Notes: a model not told the origin generated them from the letters alone. A stretch of DNA of 64,000 nucleotides from Peronospora farinosa (GCA_947646735.1 CANTFK010000145.1:1-64000); one strand, 5' to 3'; positions 1 to 11,214 are shown, counted from the first letter of the stretch. A program made the numbers and translations.

Positions 1-113
1 ATACTTAATACCTCTCTAAAGAAAAGTATAATAATGCATTATATGCAATACAAAGGAGAGTTTAATCGTAAACTCTCGGAAAGACGCTACAACCGTCGTG
101 TAACCCCGTTACA
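1..113 (-). mobile_element. Gypsy LTR A, partial copy cut by the window edge
   Basis: Read on the - strand this begins TGTAACGGGG at 113 and matches the first ~110 bp of the LTRs at 22862-23506, 45208-45841 and 46472-47101. It runs off the window at position 1. The flank at 114 onward shows no convincing polypurine tract, so I cannot say whether it is a solo LTR or belongs to an element to the left. Confidence 0.75.
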
Positions 114-689
114 AGAACTCCATATAATTTATACATAATAAAGCGAACACTCTCCTTGCCATCTCAGCATACAAAAACTGTTAGACTTACATTCAGTCCT
201 TTATATAATTAAATTTACAATTATGGTCTGCGCGCACCTATGTATCAGAACGACGGGTGATCGATCACCTTTACTTATTTGTTAGAAACGATCGGGTACC
301 TCAAGTTTCAAGATTTATGTGCTCTACCGTAAGACGGTGTCACCTGCCTGATCGGCTGTCTGACAGCTTGACATGTGGGACCACGAAGAGAGGATCGAGC
401 AGATGGGACTGGGGAGAGACAGAACAACAGCTTAATAAATGGGACGACCAAGCAACAACTTGACAGTTGGAACAGGGCGATACGGCTGCAATGTGTTACG
501 AGATGGGCAGGTAAGATCAGTACCATCTGACAAGTACATGGTCAAGTTGCTGGAATGCATGTTGTAGTATTAACAAACGAAAGTAGTTAATGCTAAATAT
601 AATTTACTTTTACTTCTACCTACTTCTGCGGAGGTGCATCGTTCCATTTCCTACATCATTACTATTAAGGTATGCACATTTCCATCATT

Positions 690-975
690 GTTAATTTTTA
701 TTAGTAATTTATATGAGACTTAGCAAAGAATTTTGTCGGACATCCATCTATAGAATGAGGTATCATGAATATAATTTGTATCGTAAATCTATATAATAAC
801 TCCGTCCATCATGCAGTATAAATAAATAGAAAATGCACGGAACGACGGAAACACATTGCATATCATACTCATCACTTTTCCTTAGCCGACCCGATATTCT
901 GATGTAAATTAATGCCTATCTATACTACTTTGCACCGTCGGTACGACGGCTGAACACCCTAAATGGTACAATATG
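690..975 (+). repeat. Direct repeat block R1, copy 1
   Basis: About 285 bp aligning by eye with 2895-3195: both contain TTTCCATCA, GTCGGACA-CCAT-TATAG, TAACTCCGTCCATCA and CTTTGCACCGTCGG in the same order and spacing. The copies are clearly diverged by substitutions and small gaps. Confidence 0.65.
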
Positions 976-1537
976 CTATTAGCGTAGAGTTCGCCGTCCT
1001 ATTTGTCAGAGCGACAGGCATACACCTTAGCAGCGGCGACTTCGCGCAGCGTTCCATCGACCCGACGTGATATAACTAAATAAAGAAACTGTTACCGTAG
1101 ACTTCGCGTACTAAATTTGCGGGAAATGACGAGTAAACACCCTAGCAAATCGCTGCGTTTATGATGCCTATATATGCAACTTCGTGCCGTTGGAACGACG
1201 GGTGATCAAATGAAAAATTGACAAATTGAGGAGTACACATTGACCTTCGTATCCATCTTTACCCTAAGTCAATCGAATTATTAACGTATGTTGGTGGGTT
1301 TACAGGTCAAAAGGCAGACCATGTCCGTCGAAACGACGGGTGAACACTATAACTTTCGAAACGACAGATATATGTTGTCCTGCATACACATTACCTTTGA
1401 TACTATTTATTTATCTAAGTCAATATACGGTCAGCGTCAACATTGTTTACCTATCGGTCGAAACGACGGGAACAACCCTATAAAATTATTATTAGCATAA
1501 AACCATGTCCGTCGGAACGACGGGTAAATACCCTCGT

Positions 1538-1986
1538 CTATATAATAAAAGAATACTGTCCGTCTGTCTGTCCGTTTGATCCTTTTCCGGCATTTGGATT
1601 GGCTAAAATTTGGTTTTATTTCAATTTTGGATTGGCTGATTTTGCATTTTTGGCTAATTTGTGCAATGGCTGACTATGCTTTTTGTACTATTATTATGTG
1701 AGCAGACGACTGTAGTAGAATTTAGTGCGTCTGGGTACGTGTTTCCTATATATAATTAAGTCACAGAACGATGCGTTTCAATCTTTATACCCATCATTAC
1801 ATATTGCTACATCAACACGGCTTATTTATAAATATTCGATGAGACACATGCTTTCGAATCGTTTCAATTCATGGGCTCAGTGCTTAAATAATACACTAGA
1901 AGTTGGCAAAAGCAAGCGTTCCTATCAGATTATATCGAAAAAGATCGCACGGACAAACGGACGGACAGTATTCTTTTATTGTATAG
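1538..1986. mobile_element. MITE-like element with ~45-bp terminal inverted repeats
   Basis: The left end starts CTATATAATAAAAGAATACT (1538) and the right end, read in reverse complement from 1986, starts CTATACAATAAAAGAATACT; the similarity continues ~45 bp inward through GTCCGTC-rich sequence. The 449-bp span encodes nothing recognisable. No clear target-site duplication is visible, so the assignment to a DNA transposon superfamily is open. Part of the interior is repeated at 2068-2287 without the termini. Confidence 0.5.
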
Positions 1987-2067
1987 ATTAGTTACAATAA
2001 GAGATGTGACCCATTTGTATTGTATCTGCATTTTGTATATATGTTACACGAGGAAATTTTCATTATA

Positions 2068-2287
2068 GAATTTAGTCCATCCCCGAGTGTCCTTATGTCG
2101 TGCTTCTATCTATAATATGTATATACGAAACGATGGCACACTTAAATGTTCATATGCATCATTACATATTGCAATAATAAACACAGCTTAGTAAGAATAG
2201 TAGATGAGACATGCTTTTGATTCGTTAGTCAAAACATGGGCTCCATGCTCAAATAATACACTACAAAGTGGCAAAAGCAAGCGTAGT
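2068..2287 (+). repeat. Partial copy of the MITE-like interior
   Basis: Aligns with about 1710-1925: shared blocks CATCATTACATATTGC, GATGAGACA and GTGGCAAAAGCAAGCG occur in order. The terminal inverted repeats are missing. Confidence 0.55.
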
Positions 2288-2364
2288 TAGCAGGTTAAAG
2301 TGGATGCAGTTACAAATTAAGTGCAGTTAGCAGGTTAAAGTGGATGAAGTTACAATAAGCGAAT
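2285..2364 (+). repeat. Two tandem 40-bp units
   Basis: AGTTAGCAGGTTAAAGTGGA begins at 2285 and again at 2325, each followed by a near-identical remainder (GCAGTTACAA versus GAAGTTACAA). Confidence 0.8.
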
Positions 2365-2894
2365 CGAGTCAAATGTAATGCATCATACTTATAAATTTAC
2401 CTGAGTCAACCGGACATTCTACATTACGGAACGATGGTTTACATTCACCTTTATACCGACAGCTTTACCTTAGTAAACCGGATGTATAGAAGTAAATTAT
2501 GGGTACGAAGACAAAAAGAAACCTTGCTTAGTGTCCGTCAAAACGACGGGTACACATTGACCAGCGAAACGAAAGGTATACATTACCGGCGTCGACACGT
2601 ACACCTTGACTTTCCTACACATTGACTATCGAATATATTAACTCACCATAGTAAACCGGATATATAATAAGGTAAAAATGGTGGGTCAATATGCTTTCAG
2701 CGTAAAATTTGCGCACGTATCCGTCGAAACGGCAGGTCTAAACCCTAGACCTCAGTATTAAAAGCTGCATACAGGCTGAATGTAGCATGAAAAAGCTGAT
2801 TGGCACACTAACATTTGGTCCTTTTCATTTGATTTATTCTATATTTAAGGTCCGCTCGGACCTTTCCGTCGCAATGATGGGTGAACACTCTTAC

Positions 2895-3195
2895 AATAAC
2901 GTAAGCAGATTTCCATCACTGTTATTTAAATTAGTAATATGTATCAGGTCTAGCAATCAATTTCGTCGGACACCCATTTATAGGAGTGTGTATCATGACT
3001 GAAATTTGTAATGTAAAATCTATTAAATAACTCCGTCCATCAGGCTATATAATTACATGGGTATGCACGAAACGACGGGTACACATTTAATATCATACCC
3101 ATCACTTTACCTTAGCTTTTTCGATATTTTAAGTAAAAAATGCCTATATATATATTACTTTGCACCGTCGGAACGACGGGTACACACCCTAGTAA
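2895..3195 (+). repeat. Direct repeat block R1, copy 2
   Basis: Second copy of the block at 690-975, about 2.2 kb downstream in the same orientation. Here the palindromic motif is better preserved (CCGTCGGAACGACGGGT at about 3167). Confidence 0.65.
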
Positions 3196-3222
3196 TTATA
3201 TATAAACTTAACTAATGATTGG

Positions 3223-3244
3223 ATATATATATATATATATATAT
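3223..3244. repeat. (AT)11 microsatellite
   Basis: Uninterrupted AT dinucleotide run; it marks the boundary between the degenerate repeat region and the LTR C fragment. Confidence 0.95.
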
Positions 3245-3247
3245 CAT

Positions 3248-3508
3248 TTACGCGACTCTTTAGAAGCGTATTCTGACGCATGAACTTAAATCTAGATTCA
3301 AGCTTGCGAATGACGTCCTTCTGAGACGTCGCGATGCCTAGCTTCAACTATCGTCATCCCTTCCCATGTGAATCCATCAATGGATATCACATTCACGAGG
3401 GTGGATTACATTTGTGTATCGCACCCAAGTGACAGGTCAAAAGTAATCATGGATACTTTTAGACCGTACATCAAGTATATTACTTATGTTTACGTGTATC
3501 CTGTTACA
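3248..3508 (-). mobile_element. Gypsy LTR C, 5' part, reverse orientation
   Basis: On the - strand it starts TGTAACAGGATAC at 3508 and reaches GCGACGTCTCAG and AAGCTTGAATCTAGATT. About 90 bp of this also occurs at 7153-7250 in the opposite orientation, at roughly 90% identity by eye. The LTR is cut off near 3248 at the AT microsatellite. Confidence 0.65.
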
Positions 3509-3685
3509 CTTTAAAACTGCCCCAGCGATATTAATGAGGCCGTTCCCGCCCGTGATTGTCGTGCATAAGTGTGGAATCCAGCTGGTCCTCGACCAATTTT
3601 GCAGGATGTGAAGATAATGCCATTTTGTTGTCAGTTATCAAGCCAGACTTGCAAGAAGTAATACATGCTGTCATATAGTTTACTC

Positions 3686-5245
3686 TTACGACTTCTTTAT
3701 GTTAAAACACACGCTGCGACGAATCGCGTTAGATTGGGAGTCATTTGACAGCGTCACGAATATGGCTGTCAATATGACGATAATGAAGAAACCCGTCGGC
3801 AGACCAAAGCCCAAGAAATTATTGTACGAATTGGGGACTTGATGGCGAAGTTTTGCTTTCACAAATTCGGCATTCTCGTCGGTGACAAATGCAGCATCAT
3901 TAAAATGAACAGGCATGGCTCGAAGCGATTCCGCTGTCATTTTTCCAGCGCTCCAATCCTTCTTGTCTTCATCTCTGTCTTGACTGTGCAGCTTCCAGCC
4001 ACGACCAACTGTCTCCTCCACCTCAGTGGCATTGTCGTACGGTACCCAGCGCAGCTGTCCGCACGAGTTTGTCTCGTTCATCCAACCTTTTAGGCTGATG
4101 TTGGCAAATTTTAGGTACTGATCGAAGGACCGCACCTTACCGAAGCCGTACTTGTGAAACTCAAAAGTGTCAACGACCCCCTTGAACGGTATCCCGAGGC
4201 GAAGACGCACGCGATTGCGAGCCATTGCTGCATCCAGACCCTTTTTCACGGGATCCACCGATGTTACCCAGAAACTCGCAGGTTTTTCCGAGTAATTGTG
4301 GTAAAGAACGTGTCCAAGCCTGCTCGGGGAGTACAAATCATAGCCGGACGTCCAGTAGTTGGCTGAGCGAAGAAACTCCTCGCCGTCCCAGAGCCACGGC
4401 GTGTGCGAGTCGACGAGTACCTTGCGCTCGGCGTGGCATTTGCTAAAGGAGTAGCCGCCTCCCCATAGCGCTCCCATCTGTGGCATCCACGAGTCGCTGA
4501 TCATGCTCGCTCCAACAATCCGAGTGAGGTTGCTGTTCTCCCCTTTTATTGTAGTACACAAATGTGGAATAGAGTTGTAGATCGCGTTATCACCATTTTC
4601 CTTGATCATGAATTCGTGTGGGTGGTGCGGGTAGATCGTCATGATGGCCATCTCGTTGTTAATTGAGGTCCAGTCCGCAACAATGTTCTCATCCCATCTG
4701 TTCGTAAAGATGGAGTGGGCGTCGACTTGAAAACAAAACTCTTGATTCCCTACCAGCTTCTGCTGTAGATGACGTGCTGTCGTGCATCCGGCGGATTCTG
4801 CAGCGTCCCGGGTATCTATTGTAATCTGGTGCTTGTGTCGGCACTTCGTGTCTTGAGGCCATTCCTCCGCTGCCATTTTGCAGTACTCATCCAGACACGT
4901 GGGGTCACCTTCGTAGACCTGCTCTAGAATCCCAAAATACAGACGTTCCGAATAGGTGGCTCGCTTAAAAGCAGTAAACAGCATTTTTCCACAACGATAC
5001 CCATCGCGGAAGGCAGATGATCCAATAAACACGTCGTACGTGTCGGGAATTTGCGCTGGAGGGGGTCGCAAGTGGATTTGTGTCGAATCCAGTGGAATGT
5101 GCTGCACGCTCGGGTTCAGCTTGGCCGATTTGGTCCACTTGTTCCACGAGATGGTGGAGTAGGTAGTTCCGTTCCTTGGTTTCACATCCGGTTCAGCCGT
5201 TGTTAAGCCCACGAGCAGCACAGTGATAGTCACAAAACGCAGCAT
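3686..5245 (-). CDS. GT60-family N-acetylglucosaminyltransferase-like membrane protein (519 aa)
   Basis: Intronless, intact ORF with an ATG at 5245. Residues 1-17 form a hydrophobic signal sequence ending in TTA. The body resembles the GlcNAc-transferase family whose best-known member glycosylates hydroxyproline on Skp1: FIGSSAFRDG near 73 and RLYFGILEQV at 101, then a Cys-rich CLDEYC at 117, and QVDAHS at 173-178, which I take as the DxD-like donor/metal site. NEMAIMTIYPHHPH follows, then the W-rich GALWGGGYSFS region with NYS/NIS/NLT glycosylation sequons. A transmembrane segment lies at about 480-499, followed by a short basic tail. With a signal peptide and C-terminal anchor, an ER/Golgi location is more likely than the cytosol; the acceptor is unknown. 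It is the only non-transposon gene in the first 28 kb and looks functional. Confidence 0.8.
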   Translation of the reverse strand: MLRFVTITVLLVGLTTAEPDVKPRNGTTYSTISWNKWTKSAKLNPSVQHIPLDSTQIHLRPPPAQIPDTYDVFIGSSAFRDGYRCGKMLFTAFKRATYSERLYFGILEQVYEGDPTCLDEYCKMAAEEWPQDTKCRHKHQITIDTRDAAESAGCTTARHLQQKLVGNQEFCFQVDAHSIFTNRWDENIVADWTSINNEMAIMTIYPHHPHEFMIKENGDNAIYNSIPHLCTTIKGENSNLTRIVGASMISDSWMPQMGALWGGGYSFSKCHAERKVLVDSHTPWLWDGEEFLRSANYWTSGYDLYSPSRLGHVLYHNYSEKPASFWVTSVDPVKKGLDAAMARNRVRLRLGIPFKGVVDTFEFHKYGFGKVRSFDQYLKFANISLKGWMNETNSCGQLRWVPYDNATEVEETVGRGWKLHSQDRDEDKKDWSAGKMTAESLRAMPVHFNDAAFVTDENAEFVKAKLRHQVPNSYNNFLGFGLPTGFFIIVILTAIFVTLSNDSQSNAIRRSVCFNIKKS

Positions 5246-7152
5246 GCTTAGAGTGTGCGGTCAAATAAAAATTTGAATATGGTTCGGCAAAGTCACTTTG
5301 CATAGGGACAGGCGAAAAACTGTTAGGCGCCTATTAATATCAAGATACGGCCGTATGACCTGGCGTATGAGTGATCCAATGAACTATCGTCCACTACCAC
5401 ATAATTACAGTTTGGAATACTAGACGTAAACGAGTTTCCCCTGCCGAAATCTACATTTATCTGCAATATGTGCATATGTGATATATGTATTACATTCTGG
5501 TGCCCACACATATCAAAACACATGCAACTAGAGATCTATGCCGATTAACATGTCGGGCGACGCTTCGTGGATAGAAGCTGGCAACATCTTATCTTTTGTG
5601 ATAGGCGGATCTGCTGGACGCTTGAGATTTACATCCACAATAGCTGTCAAGACCAAATTCTCCTGTTGAACTTGGCTGCAGTAGCACCTACCTATTCTTT
5701 GCGCACAACCAGGCCTATCCTTAAAGTCAACATTTTGATTATAAGTTTTAGAAAGGGCTTATTTCGTAATTACGATAAGCCATTGCCTTAAACAAATAAT
5801 AAATTCGGTCAATTGATGCTAAATAATATAATAAAAGATACCGTTGTTTTGACACTTTATTCCCAAAAGTAAGTCGTAAAGAAAAATATAAACAACACTT
5901 TGAATCGTCCGTGCAAAAGTCACGAGCGTGCAAGAATTCCTCAAATGATCTGGATGAAGTGTTCAAGCGTGACATGGCAGCTCACGAGTGTGATTCTAGT
6001 GAAAACTAACTTTTAACTCCAGCACACACGGGCCTGTTTTTGAAATGGAGAAAGCGAGAGGTTACTCATTCCTAGGCTTGGACACCACACGAGCCATGCT
6101 GCCGTTTGCTCTTGATTTCAACATGCTGCCGTTTGAGCCATGCTGCCGTTTGCTCTTGATATCAACATTCACAATCTAAATTTATAAGTCCAGCATCCTG
6201 GGCATGCTGTACTCTCGAATTATTGGAAGTCTTGAGCACGTATAATTGTAGGTGCAATAAGCTTAATTTGGACTATTATTAATCTGTTCGAGTGAAGCTT
6301 TTGTTGTTAATGGATGATATAATATCTACTGTCTACGCTTATTCAAACTACTTTTGATGCTTGCTTGCACCTTTTACCTAATTGTTCCCTGCCTTTTTGT
6401 TGCACCTACAGAGGTCAACCGTATTGTCCTAACGCACTGATGGCATCAAGAGTCAAGCGGTTGGACAACCCAACGAATGGAAATTCGTGAATAAGAAGGT
6501 AAACCATATTCTTTCAGAGGTTTGTTTGCTAGCGTAGTGGACCATAGAGCAAAACAGTAAAATGAAATGGCAAAACGAATGAGCCGTATTACCATAGATA
6601 ACACCCAGAGCATGCTTCACTACAATAGTTGAAGACAGTGTGCAGAGCGGTTTACCATATCAACCGTGCCACCAACATATAGAACATGACGTTGGCACCT
6701 ATGATTACGGTTTAACGTGAAAGTTGTATCATCTCTTCGTGGTCAAATCGCACCAAAAAGATTACATAGACAAGGTTGAGAGAGCAATGCTGGAACCAAA
6801 AGCTGGATAGACGTCATCTTGATACGCAAAATGCCAAGCGTACCGCGTTTATAGTTGATAAGCCTCTAGAACCAAGACCCGCTCCCGACTCACCGGTGTC
6901 TAAATTTTAGGACTGATAAAAACGAAATTCGAAAGACAACTAGGAATTACAATGGATGAGAAGGCCACCTTATACCTCGAGCAGTGCGGGCCTTCGAAGT
7001 GAGCCAAGATCGACGAATATGGTTAAATGCTAGAGCGGTTTTCGCCTATTTGTAAGAATTGGTGATGCAGCGAGCACGTCAACCGCGTACGCTTAAGCAA
7101 TAGCTAATGACGATGCTGTGCTGTAGCAGTATTTTACCTTTTTGAAACGTAC
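5246..7152. other. Intergenic stretch without recognisable genes
   Basis: Only short open frames without motifs occur. A small local duplication of CATGCTGCCGTTTG is seen near 6096-6150. The first ~100 bp upstream of the GT60 start are AT-rich and may hold its promoter; I see no perfect oomycete core motif there. Confidence 0.6.
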
Positions 7153-7472
7153 GGCATCGCGACGTCTCAGAAGGACGTCATTCGCAAGCTTAAATCTAGA
7201 TTTAAGCTCATACGTCAGGATACGCTTTTAGAGAGTCGCATATCCGATCTATAAATATATAGCCAATCAGTGATTAAGATTATATTTAATTATAATTTAT
7301 TAAATATAGCTCAGTCTTGAATGTGCTAGATCGAAAGCACCACTCACGAGAAGCTGAAGAAGCTTCTACGTGACGTCGGTGACTTCTTGTTTAGAAGTTC
7401 GTTGCACTCTCGCTTGTGCTGAAGGTGTGTGACAAGTAGCACGATGCAACTTCGTAGAAGAGCCCGCCTACA
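7153..7472 (+). mobile_element. Gypsy LTR C, 3' part; 5' LTR of Gypsy element 1
   Basis: Starts inside the LTR at GGCATCGCGACGTCTCAG and ends GCCCGCCTACA at 7472, the expected CA terminus. Its 3' half is distantly related to LTR B (shared GTCTTGAAT, AAGTTCGTTG and GGTGTGTG segments). The missing LTR head is present only in reverse orientation at 3248-3508. Confidence 0.6.
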
Positions 7473-7492
7473 CTTGGTAGCACTAGTAGTCC
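7473..7492 (+). promoter_or_regulatory. Putative primer-binding site of Gypsy element 1
   Basis: CTTGGTAGCACTAGTAGTCC directly follows the LTR. The sequence after LTR A at 46471-46447 (- strand) reads CTAAGTAGCACTTGTTGGTC. The shared GTAGCACTnGT in the same place in two LTR families suggests a common primer site; the tRNA is not identified. Confidence 0.4.
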
Positions 7493-7620
7493 TTCCCACG
7501 ACCCGTATATCTGAGCGTGCCTGTGGCTAAGATGGTCCTTAATATGGACTGGAGTGACTTCCCTCACCTCTCCCAACATCATAGGGAGTTGGCAGAGCAT
7601 ATGGCGCAGGGACTTGGTGA

Positions 7621-8643
7621 AAAAGCCCTAGTCACCTCTTGCATTGTCCTCCTGAGCAACATGTTGCTCAGTTGGAGCAATTTGAGGCGTTTGTGCTCGG
7701 ACAGCGTAGAAACGCGTCCGAGGTAAACAGCCAAGCCACCGCTGAGTCCATCACTAAGACTCAGGATGAGCTTAGGCTTGAGCAGGCACGTAATGAGGCG
7801 CTCAACAGAACTGTTGAGACGCTCTCTGTCCGGCCTACTCAACCGAGGCCCATTCGGATGGACACTCCGAAGGTCGATGGAACTACCCCTCACACGATTG
7901 TTCACTGGTTATTAGCAGTCGAGCAATGTGGAGTGGCGCAGCTCATCGAAGACGACACCAGAATGGTGTCGTATGCCATGTCCAACTTGCGTGGCAAAGC
8001 GTCAGAGTGGGCATAGTCTGCGCTGATGGCTAATGCTGATGCATTTCCATCATGGGCGATCTTTAAGGCAAGGATTCGCGCCATGTATCAGCCGCCTAAC
8101 AACGAAGTGTTGCTTATGGCGCGCTTCTTTGGAGCACGACAGGCGAAACGCTCTCTGCAAGAATTTGTGCAGGAGATGCGTTCGCTGTCGGCGTCCATCA
8201 ATGGGGAACCGATACCAGAGCGTATCAAGGTAGCCACGTTCATGAATGGACTTAGGCACGGCCCATCGCGTCAGGCCTTTTTCAGAAAGGTGCCAGCGAC
8301 GATGGAAGAGGCAATTGACATTGCCTTAGTTGAGGAGCAATCCTACAACAGCGCCTCGGCGACAGCCTATTACAGGCCGTCGACCGAGAAGTCTGATGCC
8401 ACTCCTATGGAGTTAGGCAATGCAGATGTGATCTGCTACAAGTGCGGCAAGCGAGGCCATATGATGGCTTGCTGCTGTGCCATCCTTGCTGCTGGGGCCA
8501 AGGCGCCCAGCAAAAAGTCTCCCAACCCGAAGGGAGGTGTGAAAAACGAGCGTGCACGACACACGGGTTCAGCACCTGCCCAAGATGGGTCGGAAATGTG
8601 GGAGCGCAGTAGGGGCGGGATGCACTACTGTCGCGGACTCTGA
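7621..8643 (+). pseudogene. gag: Gypsy element 1 gag (broken)
   Basis: The gag frame opens at 7621 after an upstream stop, so the N-terminus has shifted out of frame. It runs through HTIVHWLLAVEQCGVAQL and LRGKASEW, is stopped by TAG at 8014, and continues from 8017 as the capsid-like segment FFGARQAKRSLQEFVQEMRS. A CCHC zinc knuckle follows, CYKCGKRGHMMACC at about 8432-8473, with correct C-X2-C-X4-H-X4-C spacing. The frame is lost at 8643, where protease continues in another frame. Gag packages element RNA; this copy cannot make the full protein. Confidence 0.8.
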
Positions 8644-9238
8644 AGCTACCCCTTCGTTCAGAGTGATCGAACAAATGAGTAGCATAGTCCCTGAGGTTTC
8701 GAAAGGTCGGACCTTAACCCTTTTGGTCTATAGCGCTCGAGTACGAGGCTATGACCAAGTAATGACCCTTCTCGTGGATTCGGGTGCATCACAAAACTTT
8801 GTGAAACTCGCGGCTCTGAAAAAGAGACCGGCGAACTATGAGTCGTTTTGTCAGGATGGCAAGCGAGAAGAGGCGATCGTTCGTTTAGCGAACGGCGCGC
8901 TCGTTGAATCGGAAGGAGTTCAAGTTGAAGTCGCCTTCAGTTTTAGTGACTTGTCTTGTAAAGAGAAGCTCACAGTGCTAGGTATGGAAAGTCCGTATGA
9001 CCTCATCCTAGGCATGCCTTGGTTGGCCAAACACCAACCATGGATAGACTGGCGTACACGCACAGTCGCTAGCTCTACGCAAGACACCGGAAAGGATGTG
9101 CTCCTGCGAGAGGCTTATGTGAATGATGATGTGTACAACACAGTCGAGGGTGCGATGACGGTATGTCCATCGGCACCAGGAACTACCAGGTCGAAAGAAG
9201 TTGTGTACTTGGAAGTGCCCTGGCAGAAAGCCAGGTGA
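8644..9238 (+). pseudogene. Gypsy element 1 retropepsin-like protease
   Basis: The open frame begins upstream at 8552, overlapping gag out of frame. It carries the aspartic protease active site LLVDSGASQNFV at about 8772-8810 and, near its end, LGMPWLAKHQPWIDW, the usual flap and C-terminal signature of oomycete Gypsy proteases. It ends in a stop after VPWQKAR at 9238. The protease domain itself appears complete, but the pol polyprotein downstream is not in frame. Confidence 0.75.
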
Positions 9239-9960
9239 CACATATTCCTACCCAGGTCGAAAAGACTGGTGTAGTGAATGGAGCGATGACAGGTAGTCAT
9301 GCGTCCAATAGTCCTGCATAGAGCCGAGAGCCTGTGGCAGCTGATGGTGGGCTGACAGGAAGTCAAGCGCTACAAAAACCGAGCCATGAGCCTGGTGCGG
9401 TTGGAAGGAGTGCGTTAGCTGAGATAGCACAGAGCCATGGGCCTGGTGCGGTTGGAAGGAGTGCATTAGCTGAGATAGCAACGACACATTCTTCCCGGTC
9501 AAAGGTCGTGGTGACTCGAAGAACGAGCACCAAACGTATTAAGACGATCAAGGGCACGTCGAAACGAGTGACCCTTGGATCAGTCTCGGTCCAAGAGGAC
9601 GGACCTACGAACGAGTTGTTCGAGGACGTCGAAGACAAAATGCTGGAGGCATCCTCGGTTGAGGTGCTCCAACTTGTCTTCGCATCTGCCGAGGAGATAG
9701 TCAATCTCTCGGAGATGACGTGGTATCTGTTTCTGTCCGAAAAAAGGAAGGAAAGATCCACGAGATAGTCGCACCAGTTCCAGAAGAGAACGTGGTGGAC
9801 TGTAGCTCGTCGTCCACAATGGACGAGAGCGTCTTGGAGACCGACAAAACGAAACGGTTCGCTGCTCAAGGCTTCTTAGCCTTGAAGGGCAGCCCGTTCT
9901 ATGATATTCTGTGGAAACACCGTGATGTTTTTCCAGCAGGAGTGCCGAGCAGCCTACGAT
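9239..9960 (+). pseudogene. Gypsy element 1 protease-RT linker
   Basis: Low-complexity linker in two frames (9334-9768 and 9720-9954). It contains an in-frame 51-bp tandem duplication starting at 9381 and 9432, encoding the repeated GPGAVGRSALAEIA. The end, ILWKHRDVFPAGVPSSL, is the conserved entry into the Gypsy reverse transcriptase. Confidence 0.65.
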
Positions 9961-10290
9961 ATATTCGTGCATAGTAGGGCGGAGGACGGTCTGAGCGCAA
10001 TCGAGTCGCACAAGCGCCATTTAGACGCTGTGTTGCAGACTCTGGGTGCCGCCCAATTATACGTAAACTTGCAAAAGTGCGTCATAGGGGTCCCCGAGAT
10101 ACCTGTGCTGGGCTGCATCGTATGTACACATGGTGTACGAGCAGACCCAGAAAGGGTAAAGGCTATAAAGGAATGACCAGTACCACGTCATGAGAAGGAG
10201 CGCCAACTCCTTGGTCTCGCTATTTACTTGCATAAGTACAGCAAGAATTATGCGGAGCAGACCAAGCCATTGTCTGACCATTTGAAATAG
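9956..10290 (+). pseudogene. Gypsy element 1 RT C-terminal remnant after internal deletion
   Basis: Immediately after the linker the sequence jumps to YDIFVHSRAEDG, the residues at and after the RT YxDD box. Fingers, palm and one catalytic Asp are missing; compared with element 2 (19916-20466) roughly 0.5 kb has been deleted. The rest (LYVNLQKC, PVLGCIV, ADPERVKAI) is the usual thumb/connection start and is interrupted at 10176. Confidence 0.7.
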
Positions 10291-11214
10291 GATACAGATT
10301 GGACTTGGTCAAAGGAGCAAGTATATCGTTCAGTGAAGCAATTGATTGTTGAGGCACCGGTCTTGGCATTGCCAGACGAAGATAAGCCCTTTAGCGTCGT
10401 CTGCGTTGCAAGAAATTTTGCAATCGGCAGCGTGCTCATGCAGAAGAATGACAGCGGCATTGACCTTGTCATTTCGTATCAGTCTCGGCTTTTAAAAGCT
10501 GCCGAGCTGAATTACCCTGTGCATGACAAGGAGCTACTTTCAATTAGATATGCCCTTGTGAAGTTTCGGGTGCACCTCTTGTGCACCGAACCATTTGTGG
10601 TTTATACGGATCACGCATCACTGCGGACCGCCATAAATTCAACGCACCTCTCGCCGAGAATGGCGAGATGGCTAACATTCTTCTCTGAATTTAATTTCAA
10701 AGTTGAATACAAGCCGGGTAAGTCGAATGTCTTGGCTGACGCGTTATCGCGCATACCAGACTTCGAGGCAAGACACCAGGAAAGTGTGTCTCGTGCGAAA
10801 GCACAAGTTGAGTCGTCAACATTGGCAGCCGTAAAGGCCTACCCTGTGACGAGCTCAATAGCCTCCGATATCCAGGAGTGTTACAGTCAGGACGAACATT
10901 GTCGCCTGCTGTTGGATCATTTTGGTGAACGAAAGATTACCCTTCCGTCGCACCTCAAAGCGAAGTTAAATCGCTTTAGTTACAGTGATGGTCTATTATG
11001 GCATCAACTGTCACCCTGTGATCCCTTGAGAATCTATGTCCCTCATGACACAGATCTCAAGCTAATGATACTTCACGAGTGCCATGATGCGCCATCTAGT
11101 GGGCATCTGGGCCGTGAAAAGACATTCTTACGAGTGTCAGAGAATTTTGGTGGCCCCACCTCTATCGGTGGGTGGCCAACTATATTCGCTCTTGCGAAGA
11201 GTGTCAGCGCATAA
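10291..11214 (+). pseudogene. Gypsy element 1 RNase H and integrase zinc-finger region
   Basis: The open frame starts at 10333. It has LALPDEDKPFSVVC, then CVARNFAIGS where family members have CDASDFAIGS, so the first RNase H catalytic Asp is lost. The later VHDKEL (Glu) and YTDHASLR (Asp) are kept. KPGKSNVLADALSR closes RNase H. The integrase zinc finger begins with LHECHDAPSSGHLGREK, but its CxxC pair (SCEECQRIK near 11192-11218) lies in another frame after a frameshift. Confidence 0.75.

Larger units (their letters stand above)
114..3222. repeat. AT-rich non-coding region of degenerate interspersed repeats
   Basis: No coding region is supported; open frames are short and without motifs. 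A short imperfect palindrome close to CCGTCGRAACGACGGGT, often followed by ACACCCT or ACACATT, recurs about 18 times at irregular spacing (near 249, 281, 839, 933, 1004, 1185, 1324, 1357, 1455, 1507, 2125, 2426, 2530, 2562, 2719, 2862, 3066 and 3167). Longer blocks are duplicated within the region. It resembles old satellite-like or non-autonomous repeat DNA. Confidence 0.65.
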
